From positions 1-42,566 of the IMG/VR virus record IMGVR_UViG_3300009146_000006: DNA of 42,566 bases, one strand, 5' to 3'. The translations under genes and the position numbers were made by a program. Origin of the DNA: a virus. The notes below the pieces were generated by a model. The model was given only the letters and a program-made list of their open reading frames with translations. It had not been told where the DNA came from and searched no databases. Shown here piece after piece: positions 25,028 to 31,883 of the stretch (the first letter of the stretch is position 1; each line of letters opens with the position of its first letter).

Positions 25028-26224
25028 ATGGCGGACGAGAGATCGTCACTGAGAGTGGTTGCCGAGGCATACTTCGAGACCCTCGGGCAAGACCTCAAGA
25101 AGAGCACGATACGGGGCCACGAAACAACTTTGTACGCGCTGCGCGCTGAGGTGGGTGATGACATCCAACCCCGCAACATCACGGTGCGTCACATCGATGC
25201 GGTGTCGCTGACGTTGAAGAAGACCAACGGCAAGAGGGCCATGAACAACCACCAGTCCCGGCTGGTCCAGTTCTTCACCTGGTGCCAGGACCGGCGCATC
25301 GTGCCGCTGTCGCACAACCCGATGAAGGGCCGTAAGGCACGCAAGTTCATGGATCCGGAACGTTTCATGCTGCAGGTGGCTGAGTTCCCGGCGCTGCTGC
25401 GTGCCGCGCCGACACCTCGGGACCGTGGGGTGATCGCGACCGGGCTGTTGCTGCTGCTGCGAGCGTCGGAGATCCGCACCTTGCGGATCAAAGACCTGGA
25501 CCTGATCAACGGCACCATGAATGTGAAGGTGTGGAAGACGAACAAACGATCCCGGATGTCGATCCCGGTCGAACTCGACAGGGAGCTACGTCGTTGGTTG
25601 ACGCAGTACACACAACAGATCGACGGGCCGCTCAAGCCAACGTACTACCTGTTTCCGGGACGCAAGATGGTGCCGCTGCCCAGCGCTCGTGGTGCCAACG
25701 GTCAGTTCGTGAAGGGGTATGACATGGAAGAGGTGTTGGCTCCGTCGAAGCCGATCGGTGTGATGGAGGACTGTGTGAAACCCGCGTTGAAAGCGTTGGG
25801 GTATGAGATCAACGAGCGGCGGCCATGGGATGAGCAGAAGCGGCTGCGGGAGTTGGCGAAGCAGCGGCGTGCGGCCGGTCAGGACGTGACGAAGCGTGGT
25901 CCGAAGCCGAGACTTCGTGATGTTGATGACGAGGACGAGGAAGAGAGCGGTAACCGGAAAGGTATTCACGTGTTGCGCAGGTCCGGTGCACGGGCAATGT
26001 TCGACGCACTTCGTGCGGAGGGACACGACGGTGCGCTGCAGCGGGTACGCGAGATGCTTCACCACTCGTCGGTGAAGATGACCGAGCTGTATTTGGGTGT
26101 GTCGTTGGAGCAGGAGCTGCTCGATCAGGTGATCCGCGGTAAGCGCATGTTCCCGCAGATCGAACTCGATGACACGGGTACCACCGAGAACGTCGACGGT
26201 GTGGTCGCGTTGAGGAGAGCCTGA
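25028..26224 (+). CDS. int: Tyrosine recombinase/integrase, 398 aa
   Basis: ATG at 25028 behind AAGGAGA. The N-terminal half is a SAM-like core-binding domain (residues about 8-100). The catalytic domain carries R145 in LLRASEIRTLRI, H314 and R317 in IHVLRRSGAR, H346 in LHHSSVK and the nucleophile Y355 in TELYLG. All expected residues are present, so the enzyme is probably active. Residues about 265-312 form a charged insertion before the HxxR box. It would integrate and excise the phage genome in the host chromosome. No attP could be shown. It could instead resolve dimers, but the divergent repressor-like gene favours integration. Confidence 0.88.
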   Translation: MADERSSLRVVAEAYFETLGQDLKKSTIRGHETTLYALRAEVGDDIQPRNITVRHIDAVSLTLKKTNGKRAMNNHQSRLVQFFTWCQDRRIVPLSHNPMKGRKARKFMDPERFMLQVAEFPALLRAAPTPRDRGVIATGLLLLLRASEIRTLRIKDLDLINGTMNVKVWKTNKRSRMSIPVELDRELRRWLTQYTQQIDGPLKPTYYLFPGRKMVPLPSARGANGQFVKGYDMEEVLAPSKPIGVMEDCVKPALKALGYEINERRPWDEQKRLRELAKQRRAAGQDVTKRGPKPRLRDVDDEDEEESGNRKGIHVLRRSGARAMFDALRAEGHDGALQRVREMLHHSSVKMTELYLGVSLEQELLDQVIRGKRMFPQIELDDTGTTENVDGVVALRRA

Positions 26225-26225
26225 C

Positions 26226-26453
26226 ATGGCCGTCAAGCAGGTACTGGAATGTGATGCGTGTAGGAAGTCCGAACCAGAGGTGAAGAAGGTCGAGTCGTAT
26301 CAGATCGTGTATCCGGACAACGCGAAGGTAGTGATCGACCTGTGCACCACGGATGCGGCGCGGTTGGTGGAGCTGCGGAAGCTGCGTCCTCCGGTGGTGA
26401 AGCCGCCGCGTAAGACGCATCGGCCGATGCGGAAGGTCACCAAGTCGGCTTGA
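26226..26453 (+). CDS. Small zinc-ribbon-like protein, 75 aa
   Basis: ATG at 26226 behind GAGGAG, one base after the integrase stop. It has CDACRKSEPEVKKVESYQIV and, later, VVIDLCTTDAARLVELRKL, giving three cysteines in a ribbon-like setting, and a very basic tail. It is coupled to the integrase and could be a recombination directionality factor or a DNA-binding partner, but no family was identified. A terminator follows. Confidence 0.65.
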   Translation: MAVKQVLECDACRKSEPEVKKVESYQIVYPDNAKVVIDLCTTDAARLVELRKLRPPVVKPPRKTHRPMRKVTKSA

Positions 26454-26470
26454 TGTAAGGGGTTCGCCGG

Positions 26471-26513
26471 AGGGCGGGTCGGGTGGATGTTCACCTGGCC
26501 CGTCCTTCTGTAT
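26471..26513 (+). terminator. Terminator after the integrase pair
   Basis: A 15-bp stem, with three G-T pairs, forms between 26471-26485 and 26492-26506 around a 6-base loop. TCTGTAT follows. It separates the integrase unit from the accessory genes. Confidence 0.75.
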
Positions 26514-26537
26514 GTACTCCTCGGGTGTGTAGCCTGG
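26506..26537 (+). promoter_or_regulatory. Candidate accessory-region promoter (shared -10)
   Basis: TAGCCTGG at 26530-26537 matches the -10 region of the promoter at 18484. GGTGTG at 26524-26529 directly precedes it. The -35 (TTCTGT at 26506-26511, 18-base spacer) is poor, so activation by a factor may be needed. Confidence 0.4.
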
Positions 26538-26567
26538 GCGGACATACCGGACGGAGATGTATCACAC

Positions 26568-26768
26568 ATGTGCAGATGTTCGACGAGGTGGGAGCTGGGT
26601 GAGTCGCACTGTCCTGCGTGTTGCTCGACGTTCGCGTCGGTAGCCGCGTTCGACGAGCACCGTACGGGTGGTGCACGGAGCCGGCGGTGTCTGGAGCCAC
26701 GTGAGGCGGGGCTGGTGGCCGAGGTGCGAGACCACGCGGTGGTGTGGACGTACCTGTCGTCGAGGTGA
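26568..26768 (+). CDS. Phage FDxHR-type zinc-binding protein, 66 aa
   Basis: ATG at 26568 with GGAG about 11 bases upstream; the longer frame begins inside the upstream terminator. The pattern CRCSTRW, HCPACCSTFASVAAFDEHRTG and RRCLEPREAG is the FDxHR zinc-finger family that is widespread in actinophages. Cysteines and the H of FDEHR are the likely zinc ligands. Function is unknown; it may bind nucleic acid. Confidence 0.8.
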   Translation: MCRCSTRWELGESHCPACCSTFASVAAFDEHRTGGARSRRCLEPREAGLVAEVRDHAVVWTYLSSR

Positions 26769-26778
26769 GGAGTGAAAC

Positions 26779-27048
26779 GTGAAGGCCGCGAAGAGGAACA
26801 GTCTGCCGAAGGGCGAGTTCGTGTACCCGGCGACGAAGTCATACCCCATAGACACCGTGGCGAGAGCACGGAACGCGTTGGCTCGGGCTGCGCAGTCGCA
26901 GACGAAGGGCGACTACGCGACGGTGGCACGGAAGGTGAAGGCGAAGTACGGGGACCAGATCGAGATCGGTGGGCAGTCGAAGACACCCACCAAGACAGCG
27001 AAGGCGGCGGGGAAGCCTGCGAAGAAGACGACGACGTCGAAGAAGTGA
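26779..27048 (+). CDS. DUF6582-like small basic protein, 89 aa
   Basis: GTG start at 26779 behind GAGGAG. It has PKGEFVYPATKSYPIDTVAR and ARNALARAAQSQTKG followed by a helical YATVARKVKAKYGDQIE, a pattern I recall as the DUF6582 helix-rich motif. The tail is Lys/Thr/Ala-rich (TKTAKAAGKPAKKTTTSKK), which suggests nucleic-acid binding. It is co-directional with the zinc protein upstream. Confidence 0.7.
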   Translation: MKAAKRNSLPKGEFVYPATKSYPIDTVARARNALARAAQSQTKGDYATVARKVKAKYGDQIEIGGQSKTPTKTAKAAGKPAKKTTTSKK

Positions 27049-27054
27049 GCCAGG

Positions 27055-27198
27055 TTGCGAGACCGACAGATCTTGGATGGCTTGTACGACCCGCAGCTCG
27101 ATCGACGGCTGCGGTGGATCGCTTACACGTACCCGTTCACACCGCGAGCCATGGCCCGGCGGGTCGGGGCAACGCTGCGGTGGTGGTTTCGCTGCTGA
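27055..27198 (+). CDS. Possible small basic protein, 47 aa (TTG start)
   Basis: An open frame from TTG at 27055 to TGA at 27196-27198 reads MRDRQILDGLYDPQLDRRL and then RWIAYTYPFTPRAMARRV. The composition is protein-like, and it follows the previous stop by only six bases. The ribosome site is weak (CAGG). It may be a real tiny gene. No family was recognised. Confidence 0.4.
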   Translation: MRDRQILDGLYDPQLDRRLRWIAYTYPFTPRAMARRVGATLRWWFRC

Positions 27199-27255
27199 GT
27201 ACTTGTACCCAATTCGCTGGTCGTGATCTTGCGGGTTGATGATCCGTCTGCCACG

Positions 27256-27282
27256 GTGGGCAACTCACCTAAATGGGGTGAG
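27256..27282 (+). promoter_or_regulatory. Leader hairpin before the secreted-protein gene
   Basis: CTCACC and GGTGAG close a 7-base loop (about 27266-27284), extended by GGGC/GCCC. It lies just ahead of the AGGAGG ribosome site of the gene at 27306 and could modulate translation. No clear promoter was found in the 107 bases before this gene. Confidence 0.4.
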
Positions 27283-27305
27283 GCCCATCATGTCAGGAGG
27301 AATCT

Positions 27306-27842
27306 GTGCGGATCCGCTCAATCACCACCGCCGCAGTGTTGTCTCTCGCCCTGCTCGGTGGCTTCGCCGCCCCGGTAGCAGCAGCCCCGGCCACCAAGCC
27401 TGCGGCACAGTCCGTTGTAGACGTCGACGGTCTGAAGACGTTGCTGGCCACGACACCAGACGGCGGTGCCCTCTACGCCGACGGCATCGTTCCCGACAGC
27501 CCGGTCGCCAAGACGAAGGCCCGAGGTGGTGACTGCGGCTGGGTGACCTGCAGCTACTACTTCACCCGCAGCCAGACCAGGAAGGCGAACACCAACATCA
27601 ACCTTGTGGGTGGAGGCATCAACGGTCTGGCCGCATCGTGTGCGTTCATCGCCGCGATGGGTGGCCCGGCCGCACCCATCGTCGCCGCAGCCTGCGGCGT
27701 GTCGATCGTGGCCTACGGGTCGTTCCTACTGGACGCTATCCAACGGGCCGCAGCCAGCAACAAGTGTTTGCGGGTGCGGTGGCTTGTCGTCGGTGGCGGG
27801 TACTCCTTCTACGCTGACGGCAGCAAGTACTGCAAGAACTAG
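27306..27842 (+). CDS. Secreted six-cysteine protein, 178 aa
   Basis: GTG start at 27306 with an excellent AGGAGG site. Residues 1-27 form a Sec signal peptide (basic RIRS, a hydrophobic core LSLALLGGFA, cleavage likely after VAAA). The mature part has cysteines at 77, 82, 112, 130, 154 and 176, an even number that would suit three disulfides outside the cell. Residues about 98-145 are strongly hydrophobic (NLVGGGINGLAASCAFIAAM, then IVAAACGVSIVAYGSFLL), like a membrane-inserting hairpin. I know similar proteins in actinobacterial genomes but no function. It may be a lysogenic-conversion or bacteriocin-like product. The next gene encodes a small membrane protein, a possible partner. Confidence 0.8.
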   Translation: MRIRSITTAAVLSLALLGGFAAPVAAAPATKPAAQSVVDVDGLKTLLATTPDGGALYADGIVPDSPVAKTKARGGDCGWVTCSYYFTRSQTRKANTNINLVGGGINGLAASCAFIAAMGGPAAPIVAAACGVSIVAYGSFLLDAIQRAAASNKCLRVRWLVVGGGYSFYADGSKYCKN

Positions 27843-27857
27843 GGAGAGGATAGGCGC

Positions 27858-28043
27858 ATGTATCGAGTACCCGTCATCGCCGGGTGCGTCCTGATGGGAA
27901 GCCTGCCCCTGTTCTACGTCCGCTCGTCTTGGCATGAACACGGATGGGGCATGGCGACACTGCTCGCCAGCATCGTGGCGACGGGCGCTGTTGCCGCGGG
28001 AGCGTCACTGATCCTGTGGCGCAAGCAGCAGCACAACAGCTGA
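27858..28043 (+). CDS. Small membrane protein, 61 aa, next to the secreted protein
   Basis: ATG at 27858 behind GGGAGAGGA, 15 bases after the secreted-protein stop. Two hydrophobic segments (residues about 4-22 and 31-53) are separated by a polar SSWHEHGWG loop. The C-terminal tail is basic (RKQQHNS). It ends just before a terminator, so it forms a two-gene unit with the secreted protein. An immunity or anchoring role for its neighbour is a plausible guess only. Confidence 0.72.
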   Translation: MYRVPVIAGCVLMGSLPLFYVRSSWHEHGWGMATLLASIVATGAVAAGASLILWRKQQHNS

Positions 28044-28063
28044 TCTTGTAGCGTCCGCAAGGG

Positions 28064-28118
28064 GGGATGGGCGGGTGGCCGTGCTAGCGGCGTGGACCAC
28101 TCGTCCATCCCTTCCTTG
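28064..28118 (+). terminator. Long-stem terminator closing the secreted/membrane gene pair
   Basis: A 15-bp stem with two G-T pairs forms between 28064-28078 and 28097-28111; TTCCTTG follows. A new promoter with a consensus TTGACA -35 begins right inside the tail. Confidence 0.75.
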
Positions 28119-28145
28119 ACACCGTTTCGGCGGGGTGGCTACCGT
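28116..28145 (+). promoter_or_regulatory. Candidate promoter with consensus -35
   Basis: TTGACA at 28116-28121 and TACCGT at 28140-28145 have an 18-base spacer. The site lies directly downstream of the terminator and upstream of the genes from 28230 to 31883, which would form one operon. Confidence 0.55.
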
Positions 28146-28229
28146 CCGAAGCGCTCTCCTCACAGGGCGGGGTGGCGGGTCACCTCGCCGAGATGGTCTG
28201 TCCACAACAGAGCGGACGGTGACCTGCAG

Positions 28230-28520
28230 GTGTATGCCGGTGCGTTCGATCCTGATCGTCATCTTCCTGGGTTCAAGCGGCACCGCCAGGCGTTGGACCG
28301 TGCTCTTGACGTCGTGACCGACGAGAATGTCGTCCCGATCCTGAAAGAGATCGACAAGACCTTCCGCTACTTGGAAAACAACCACGTGAAGGTCGTCGAG
28401 CCGGCTGTGGCCAAGCTGAGGAAGCTCTACGTCGACCTGGAGGAAGCGAACATCGAGGCGTTCGGTCCGGAGCCGAGCCGGTGGCAGCGCTTCGCCAGGA
28501 CAATGGGTTGGCGGGTATGA
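28230..28520 (+). CDS. Helical hypothetical protein, about 96 aa (start uncertain)
   Basis: The convincing coding part reads MYAGAFDPDRHLPGFKRHRQ and then a long charged helix (ENVVPILKEIDKTFRYLENN, KVVEPAVAKLRKLYVDLEEA). The frame is open from 28092, but that start lies inside the terminator stem, upstream of the promoter. GTG at 28230 was chosen although its ribosome site is weak. It is coupled (ATGA) to the next gene. Function unknown. Confidence 0.55.
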   Translation: MYAGAFDPDRHLPGFKRHRQALDRALDVVTDENVVPILKEIDKTFRYLENNHVKVVEPAVAKLRKLYVDLEEANIEAFGPEPSRWQRFARTMGWRV

Positions 28521-28900
28521 CACGAGCGTGGCACTGGCTGACCGTGCGGGGCATGCGGCTGCCGACAGTGGCCGCATGCACGGTGATGCTCGGTGCACTC
28601 ATCAGCACCGTGGCTACCGGGTTCGACATCTGGAAGATCAACACCTGTGTCATGACCATGGCGTACTGGGCGGCTAGCTACTTGCGAGCCGAGACAGCCA
28701 AGAGTTTTTACTATCTGGCTGTGGCCGACACCTTGGCAGCTGTTGCTGACAGCCTCCATCGTGGCCAGGCGATCGACCTACGTTGGGTCAGTCGTCGACG
28801 GGTGATGCATCTGAGCCGGGACATGGATTCCGACTGGTACCCACCCATGGACTCCGCTGCTCTGGACCGGCACCTCAACACGCCAGCGGAGTACCGATGA
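28517..28900 (+). CDS. Membrane hypothetical protein, 127 aa
   Basis: ATGA overlap with the upstream gene. Two hydrophobic segments (LPTVAACTVMLGALISTVAT and TCVMTMAYWAASYL) lie at residues about 15-35 and 43-57; the rest is cytoplasmic-like with an Arg-rich VSRRRVMHLSRD. It could anchor the helical upstream protein at the membrane. No family was recognised. Confidence 0.65.
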   Translation: MTRAWHWLTVRGMRLPTVAACTVMLGALISTVATGFDIWKINTCVMTMAYWAASYLRAETAKSFYYLAVADTLAAVADSLHRGQAIDLRWVSRRRVMHLSRDMDSDWYPPMDSAALDRHLNTPAEYR

Positions 28901-29157
28901 AACTCATCGTGGCCACGTATCGGTCCGCCGGAACACCCGAGCTGGTGGAGGCGGTGGCCCCGGACGGTACCTACGCGGCACTGATCGACCGCGACCCCAC
29001 CTTGGACTCTCACATGCGCGCCGCCGAAGCGCTGATGTTGAAGATGGGTTACCTCCGGCGGGACTACTCCCTCTTGGACGGCACCGCCAGCACCGATCGG
29101 CACTGGACGTTCACCCTGGTGGTACGCGATGACTTCACCGAACCCCGGACGAGATGA
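28897..29157 (+). CDS. Hypothetical protein, 86 aa
   Basis: ATGA overlap. A small alpha/beta protein (KLIVATYRSAGTPELVEAV, MRAAEALMLKMGYLRRDY, HWTFTLVVRDDF). No family was recognised. It precedes the first copy of the duplicated two-gene module. Confidence 0.6.
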   Translation: MKLIVATYRSAGTPELVEAVAPDGTYAALIDRDPTLDSHMRAAEALMLKMGYLRRDYSLLDGTASTDRHWTFTLVVRDDFTEPRTR

Positions 29158-29163
29158 GAGATC

Positions 29164-29787
29164 ATGCCGATGTCCGAAGGCAGGATCTTCGAGCTGTGCG
29201 AGATGGCCTGCCAGCGCTGGCTGAAAGATTTCAGCGCAGAGGGTCTTCCCGTGTTGTTCGAAGTGTTCCTCGACTCTGACGGGAAGGGGTGTTGGATCGA
29301 TCCGATGATCCCTCAGCACATATGGCGGCGCTGCCTGGTGGAAGGGAACTACGAACCGCACCAGGTGCTGTTGGAGTGGGCCGGGATCGTGTCGAAGAGC
29401 CCACGCATCCAGCTGATGATCTCCACCACCCTGCCCAGCGGCTGGTTGTTCGTCGCCGGTGGTCGTCGTATCGAAGGCAAAGCCGATAACCCGACTGCGC
29501 AGATTGCCGAGCAGGATCAGATCTTGGCGGCAAAGCGAGACGGCCGGCTAGAGGAGCTTCCCGGGCAGGACATCGTCGCGGCCACCTGGTACGAGTACCG
29601 CGGTCCGTCGTCGGCTGCCTACACGACGGATACCAACGGCACGATGCTGGAGCAATGGATGGACCCTCGGGGTCGGATCATCGCCGGTCTTGCCATGTTG
29701 GACCAGGCATACCAGACGTCTCAAGACTATGTGGCGAGCTTGAATCCGAAGGAGCTGTCCACGTTGCGGAAGCAGGCGGACCGTTGA
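29164..29787 (+). CDS. Module protein A, copy 1, 207 aa
   Basis: ATG at 29164 behind GAGATGAGAG. It opens with IFELCEMACQRWLKDFSAEG and GCWIDPMIPQHIW, then SGWLFVAGGRRIEGK, EQDQILAAKRDGRLEELPG, TWYEYRGPSSAAY and a C-terminal LAMLDQAYQTSQDY helix. The protein at 30453 follows the same order of motifs end to end, so the two are paralogues. The Cys and Trp positions are conserved between them. The stop TGA overlaps a TTG start of module protein B. No domain family was recognised. Copy 1 and copy 2 are separated by a helical 77-residue protein. Confidence 0.72.
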   Translation: MPMSEGRIFELCEMACQRWLKDFSAEGLPVLFEVFLDSDGKGCWIDPMIPQHIWRRCLVEGNYEPHQVLLEWAGIVSKSPRIQLMISTTLPSGWLFVAGGRRIEGKADNPTAQIAEQDQILAAKRDGRLEELPGQDIVAATWYEYRGPSSAAYTTDTNGTMLEQWMDPRGRIIAGLAMLDQAYQTSQDYVASLNPKELSTLRKQADR

Positions 29788-30179
29788 ACCAGGACGACAT
29801 TTGGACGGCGGATCGGTTTCGCGATCCGAACGGAAGACCCATCTACTACACCCGTGCTGGCACACCCATCGACAACGGCGCTGACGTGGAGGCAATGCTC
29901 GCTGACCGTGCAGGTCGTCGAGTAGCCGAAGATCGACTCGTCGGTCCCGACGGGGTGTGGTGCAAGGTCAGCACCGTGTTCCTTGTCCTCGATCACAGTT
30001 TCAGCTGGGACCCTGATGCACCGCCGTTGCTGTTCGAGACAATGATCTTCCTCGACCGGGACGCCCCCGGTGTCGAGGACCAGGCACAGTGGCGGTACCC
30101 CACCGAAGCTGAGGCTGTCGCCGGCCACCAGAAAGTGGTCGACGACGTGGTTGCAGCAGGGTTTAGTAGATCCAGCTAA
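29784..30179 (+). CDS. Module protein B, copy 1, 131 aa (TTG start)
   Basis: TTG at 29784 in a TTGA overlap with protein A. The N-terminal part (IWTADRFRDPNGRPIYYTRA) is an extra domain. The rest, VSTVFLVLDHSFSW, LLFETMIFLDRD and AVAGHQKVVDDVVAAGF, is shared with the shorter copy at 31076. The LDHSF plus FETM pattern is frequent in unannotated bacterial and phage proteins. It may be a small alpha/beta regulator or an effector; no function is known. Confidence 0.68.
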   Translation: MNQDDIWTADRFRDPNGRPIYYTRAGTPIDNGADVEAMLADRAGRRVAEDRLVGPDGVWCKVSTVFLVLDHSFSWDPDAPPLLFETMIFLDRDAPGVEDQAQWRYPTEAEAVAGHQKVVDDVVAAGFSRSS

Positions 30180-30211
30180 ACCCAGCTAAAGAAAACAACG
30201 TTGGAGACACA

Positions 30212-30445
30212 GTGGACTCGGACAGCGTCAACAAGGACATCATCATGCACGGCTTGCTTGGTTACGTGCAGCTCGAGACCCGAAGGATCCGAGCCGAGAT
30301 CGACAACACCGAAGCAGCTCTGGCTGGGCTGCAGCACATCGACCGGGTCGTTGCCACCGTCATCGAGATGATCTGTACACCGCCCGATCAGATCGACAAG
30401 TTCTTCAGTGTCCTCGACAACGCCAAACGAGACCGTCAGGAGTAA
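30212..30445 (+). CDS. Helical hypothetical protein between the module copies, 77 aa
   Basis: GTG start at 30212 behind TTGGAG. It is almost entirely helical (GYVQLETRRIRAEIDNTEAA, IDRVVATVIEMI). It separates the two A/B modules. Just upstream (about 30171-30190) CCAGCTAAA occurs twice. Function unknown. Confidence 0.62.
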   Translation: MDSDSVNKDIIMHGLLGYVQLETRRIRAEIDNTEAALAGLQHIDRVVATVIEMICTPPDQIDKFFSVLDNAKRDRQE

Positions 30446-30452
30446 GCCAAAG

Positions 30453-31079
30453 ATGCCTCTCTCCGAGACCACTGTCTTCGATCTGTGTGTGACCGCCTGC
30501 CATGAGTGGCTCGACGACTACGGCAAAGACGGCTTGCCCTCGCTGTACGAGGTGTTCATGGACGGCACACAGGGATGCTGGGTGTCTTCGGTGATCCCCG
30601 AAGCGGTGTGGCAGCTGGCCTTCGCAGCCGGCGGCAGCCCGCAGACGGTGCTGTCGGGATGGATCAAGACCGTGTGCACCACCCCGAAGATCCAGCTGTC
30701 GATCTACGACAACCCACCGAGTGGGTTCTTGCTGGTCGCTGCTGCCTGGCATGCCAGCTCCGAAGGCAACGACCCCGCGGCACTAGCCCGACAGGATCAG
30801 ATCATCGCGGCGGTACGGGAGGGCAAGGTGGAAGAACAGCCGGGCAGTCGGGAAGTTGTCACTGCCACCTGGTATGAGCGGGGTGGGAAGTCGTCGGCGG
30901 CATCCATCTTGGACGTCGAAGACAAGCAGACTCTGGTGCAGTGGAAGAGTCCCAAGGGTGGGATCGTGCACAGTCTCGCCTTGCTGGACAAGGCGTACGA
31001 TTCGTGCTGCAAGGTGTACGACACCTACAGTGCGGACAAGTTGGCTCAGATGCGGAAACAACAGAAGGAGCGAACGTGA
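30453..31079 (+). CDS. Module protein A, copy 2, 208 aa
   Basis: ATG at 30453 behind CAGGAG. Paralogue of the protein at 29164: VFDLCVTACHEWLDDYGKDG, GCWVSSVIPEAVW, SGFLLVAAAWHAS, RQDQIIAAVREGKVEEQPG, TWYERGGKSSAAS and LALLDKAYDSCCKVYD match in order. The pairwise divergence is substantial, so the duplication is old or was acquired separately. Coupled by GTGA to protein B copy 2. Confidence 0.72.
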   Translation: MPLSETTVFDLCVTACHEWLDDYGKDGLPSLYEVFMDGTQGCWVSSVIPEAVWQLAFAAGGSPQTVLSGWIKTVCTTPKIQLSIYDNPPSGFLLVAAAWHASSEGNDPAALARQDQIIAAVREGKVEEQPGSREVVTATWYERGGKSSAASILDVEDKQTLVQWKSPKGGIVHSLALLDKAYDSCCKVYDTYSADKLAQMRKQQKERT

Positions 31080-31375
31080 GTAGCCCTCTCACCACACTGC
31101 CGACCGACGAGAAGCTGCAGATCGGTCGGGACGTCCTGTCCAGGGACGACACGCTGTGCTTGGTCAGCACCGTGTCCTACCTCATCGATCACGGCCCGTT
31201 CTGCCAGACCTCGTACCAGACAAAGATCTTCTACGACCCGGCCGATTCGGTTCTGGTTCTGGACGATCTCGCTACCGAATGGTTCAACCCTTCCAAGGAA
31301 GCCGCCCTCGCCACACACCGCACCCGTGTGGAGAGTCTGGTCGACGCCGGCTACGTGCCCAACTGCGCACGCTAG
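31076..31375 (+). CDS. Module protein B, copy 2, 99 aa
   Basis: GTG in a GTGA overlap. It shares VSTVSYLIDH, TKIFYDP and ATHRTRVESLVDAGYVP with the C-terminal part of the protein at 29784 but lacks the first 45 residues of that copy. It could be a shortened paralogue. Unknown function. Confidence 0.68.
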   Translation: MSSPLTTLPTDEKLQIGRDVLSRDDTLCLVSTVSYLIDHGPFCQTSYQTKIFYDPADSVLVLDDLATEWFNPSKEAALATHRTRVESLVDAGYVPNCAR

Positions 31376-31384
31376 GTTCGGCGG

Positions 31385-31705
31385 ATGACTTCCACGATCG
31401 ACCATCCTGACGCGCACCGACTCCACGCTATCGCTGTCGAGCGGACGCAAGGACCAAGCAACCTGTTCGACATGATGAGCGGATGGATTGATCTAGACAC
31501 GTTGCAAGCTGTTGCCATCTTGCAGTTCAGATGGTTGAAGAAGCAGCTAGGCGGAGATGAGATCATCCGTGTACTTCTCGCAGACCCAGACAAGGCAGAC
31601 CAGGCGGTGGAGGAGATCTTCGGGTTCGTCTACGCGGATGCGTTCCTGATGGGGGCACAGTTCCAGGCTGCTGGCGGGCACCAGGAGGTACCAGATGGAT
31701 CCTAG
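31385..31705 (+). CDS. Hypothetical protein, 106 aa
   Basis: ATG at 31385; the ribosome site is weak. It contains FDMMSGWIDLDTLQAVAILQ and FRWLKKQLGGDEIIRVLLAD helices and an AVEEIFGFVYADAFLMGAQF segment. It overlaps the next gene by 11 bases. No family was recognised. Confidence 0.6.
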   Translation: MTSTIDHPDAHRLHAIAVERTQGPSNLFDMMSGWIDLDTLQAVAILQFRWLKKQLGGDEIIRVLLADPDKADQAVEEIFGFVYADAFLMGAQFQAAGGHQEVPDGS

Positions 31706-31883
31706 GGAAGCCGACCGTAGAGGACCCGATGGTGCTCGTGGACCAGACGGTGCACGAGGTCCGGATGGCGTACAAGTGTTGTCTGAGGCCGAGTACAAGC
31801 TGTTCGTGGAGCAGACCATCAAGCAGCTCCAACGGAAGAGGGGCCACCCGAAGGTGGCCCCTCTTTCAGATGACGAGAACTAG
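31695..31883 (+). CDS. Small protein with collagen-like triplets, 62 aa, at the convergent end
   Basis: ATG at 31695 behind CAGGAGGT. The N-terminal part contains three near-identical RGPDGA/RGPDGV units, then a helix (EYKLFVEQTIKQLQRKRG). The 3' end of the gene contains the terminator stem at 31836-31865. The stop TAG overlaps the stop TAG of the leftward gene in the shared palindrome CTAG (31880-31883). Confidence 0.6.
   Translation: MDPREADRRGPDGARGPDGARGPDGVQVLSEAEYKLFVEQTIKQLQRKRGHPKVAPLSDDEN
31836..31866. terminator. Bidirectional terminator inside the last rightward gene
   Basis: AAGAGGGGCCACC (31836-31848) pairs perfectly with GGTGGCCCCTCTT (31853-31865) around a CGAA tetraloop, followed by TTC. 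It is AT-flanked on both strands and lies at the junction of converging operons, so it may stop both. Confidence 0.8.

Noticed and set aside
28092-28229. Earlier start for the helical protein ending at 28520
   Set aside because: That GTG lies inside the terminator stem and before the consensus promoter at 28116.
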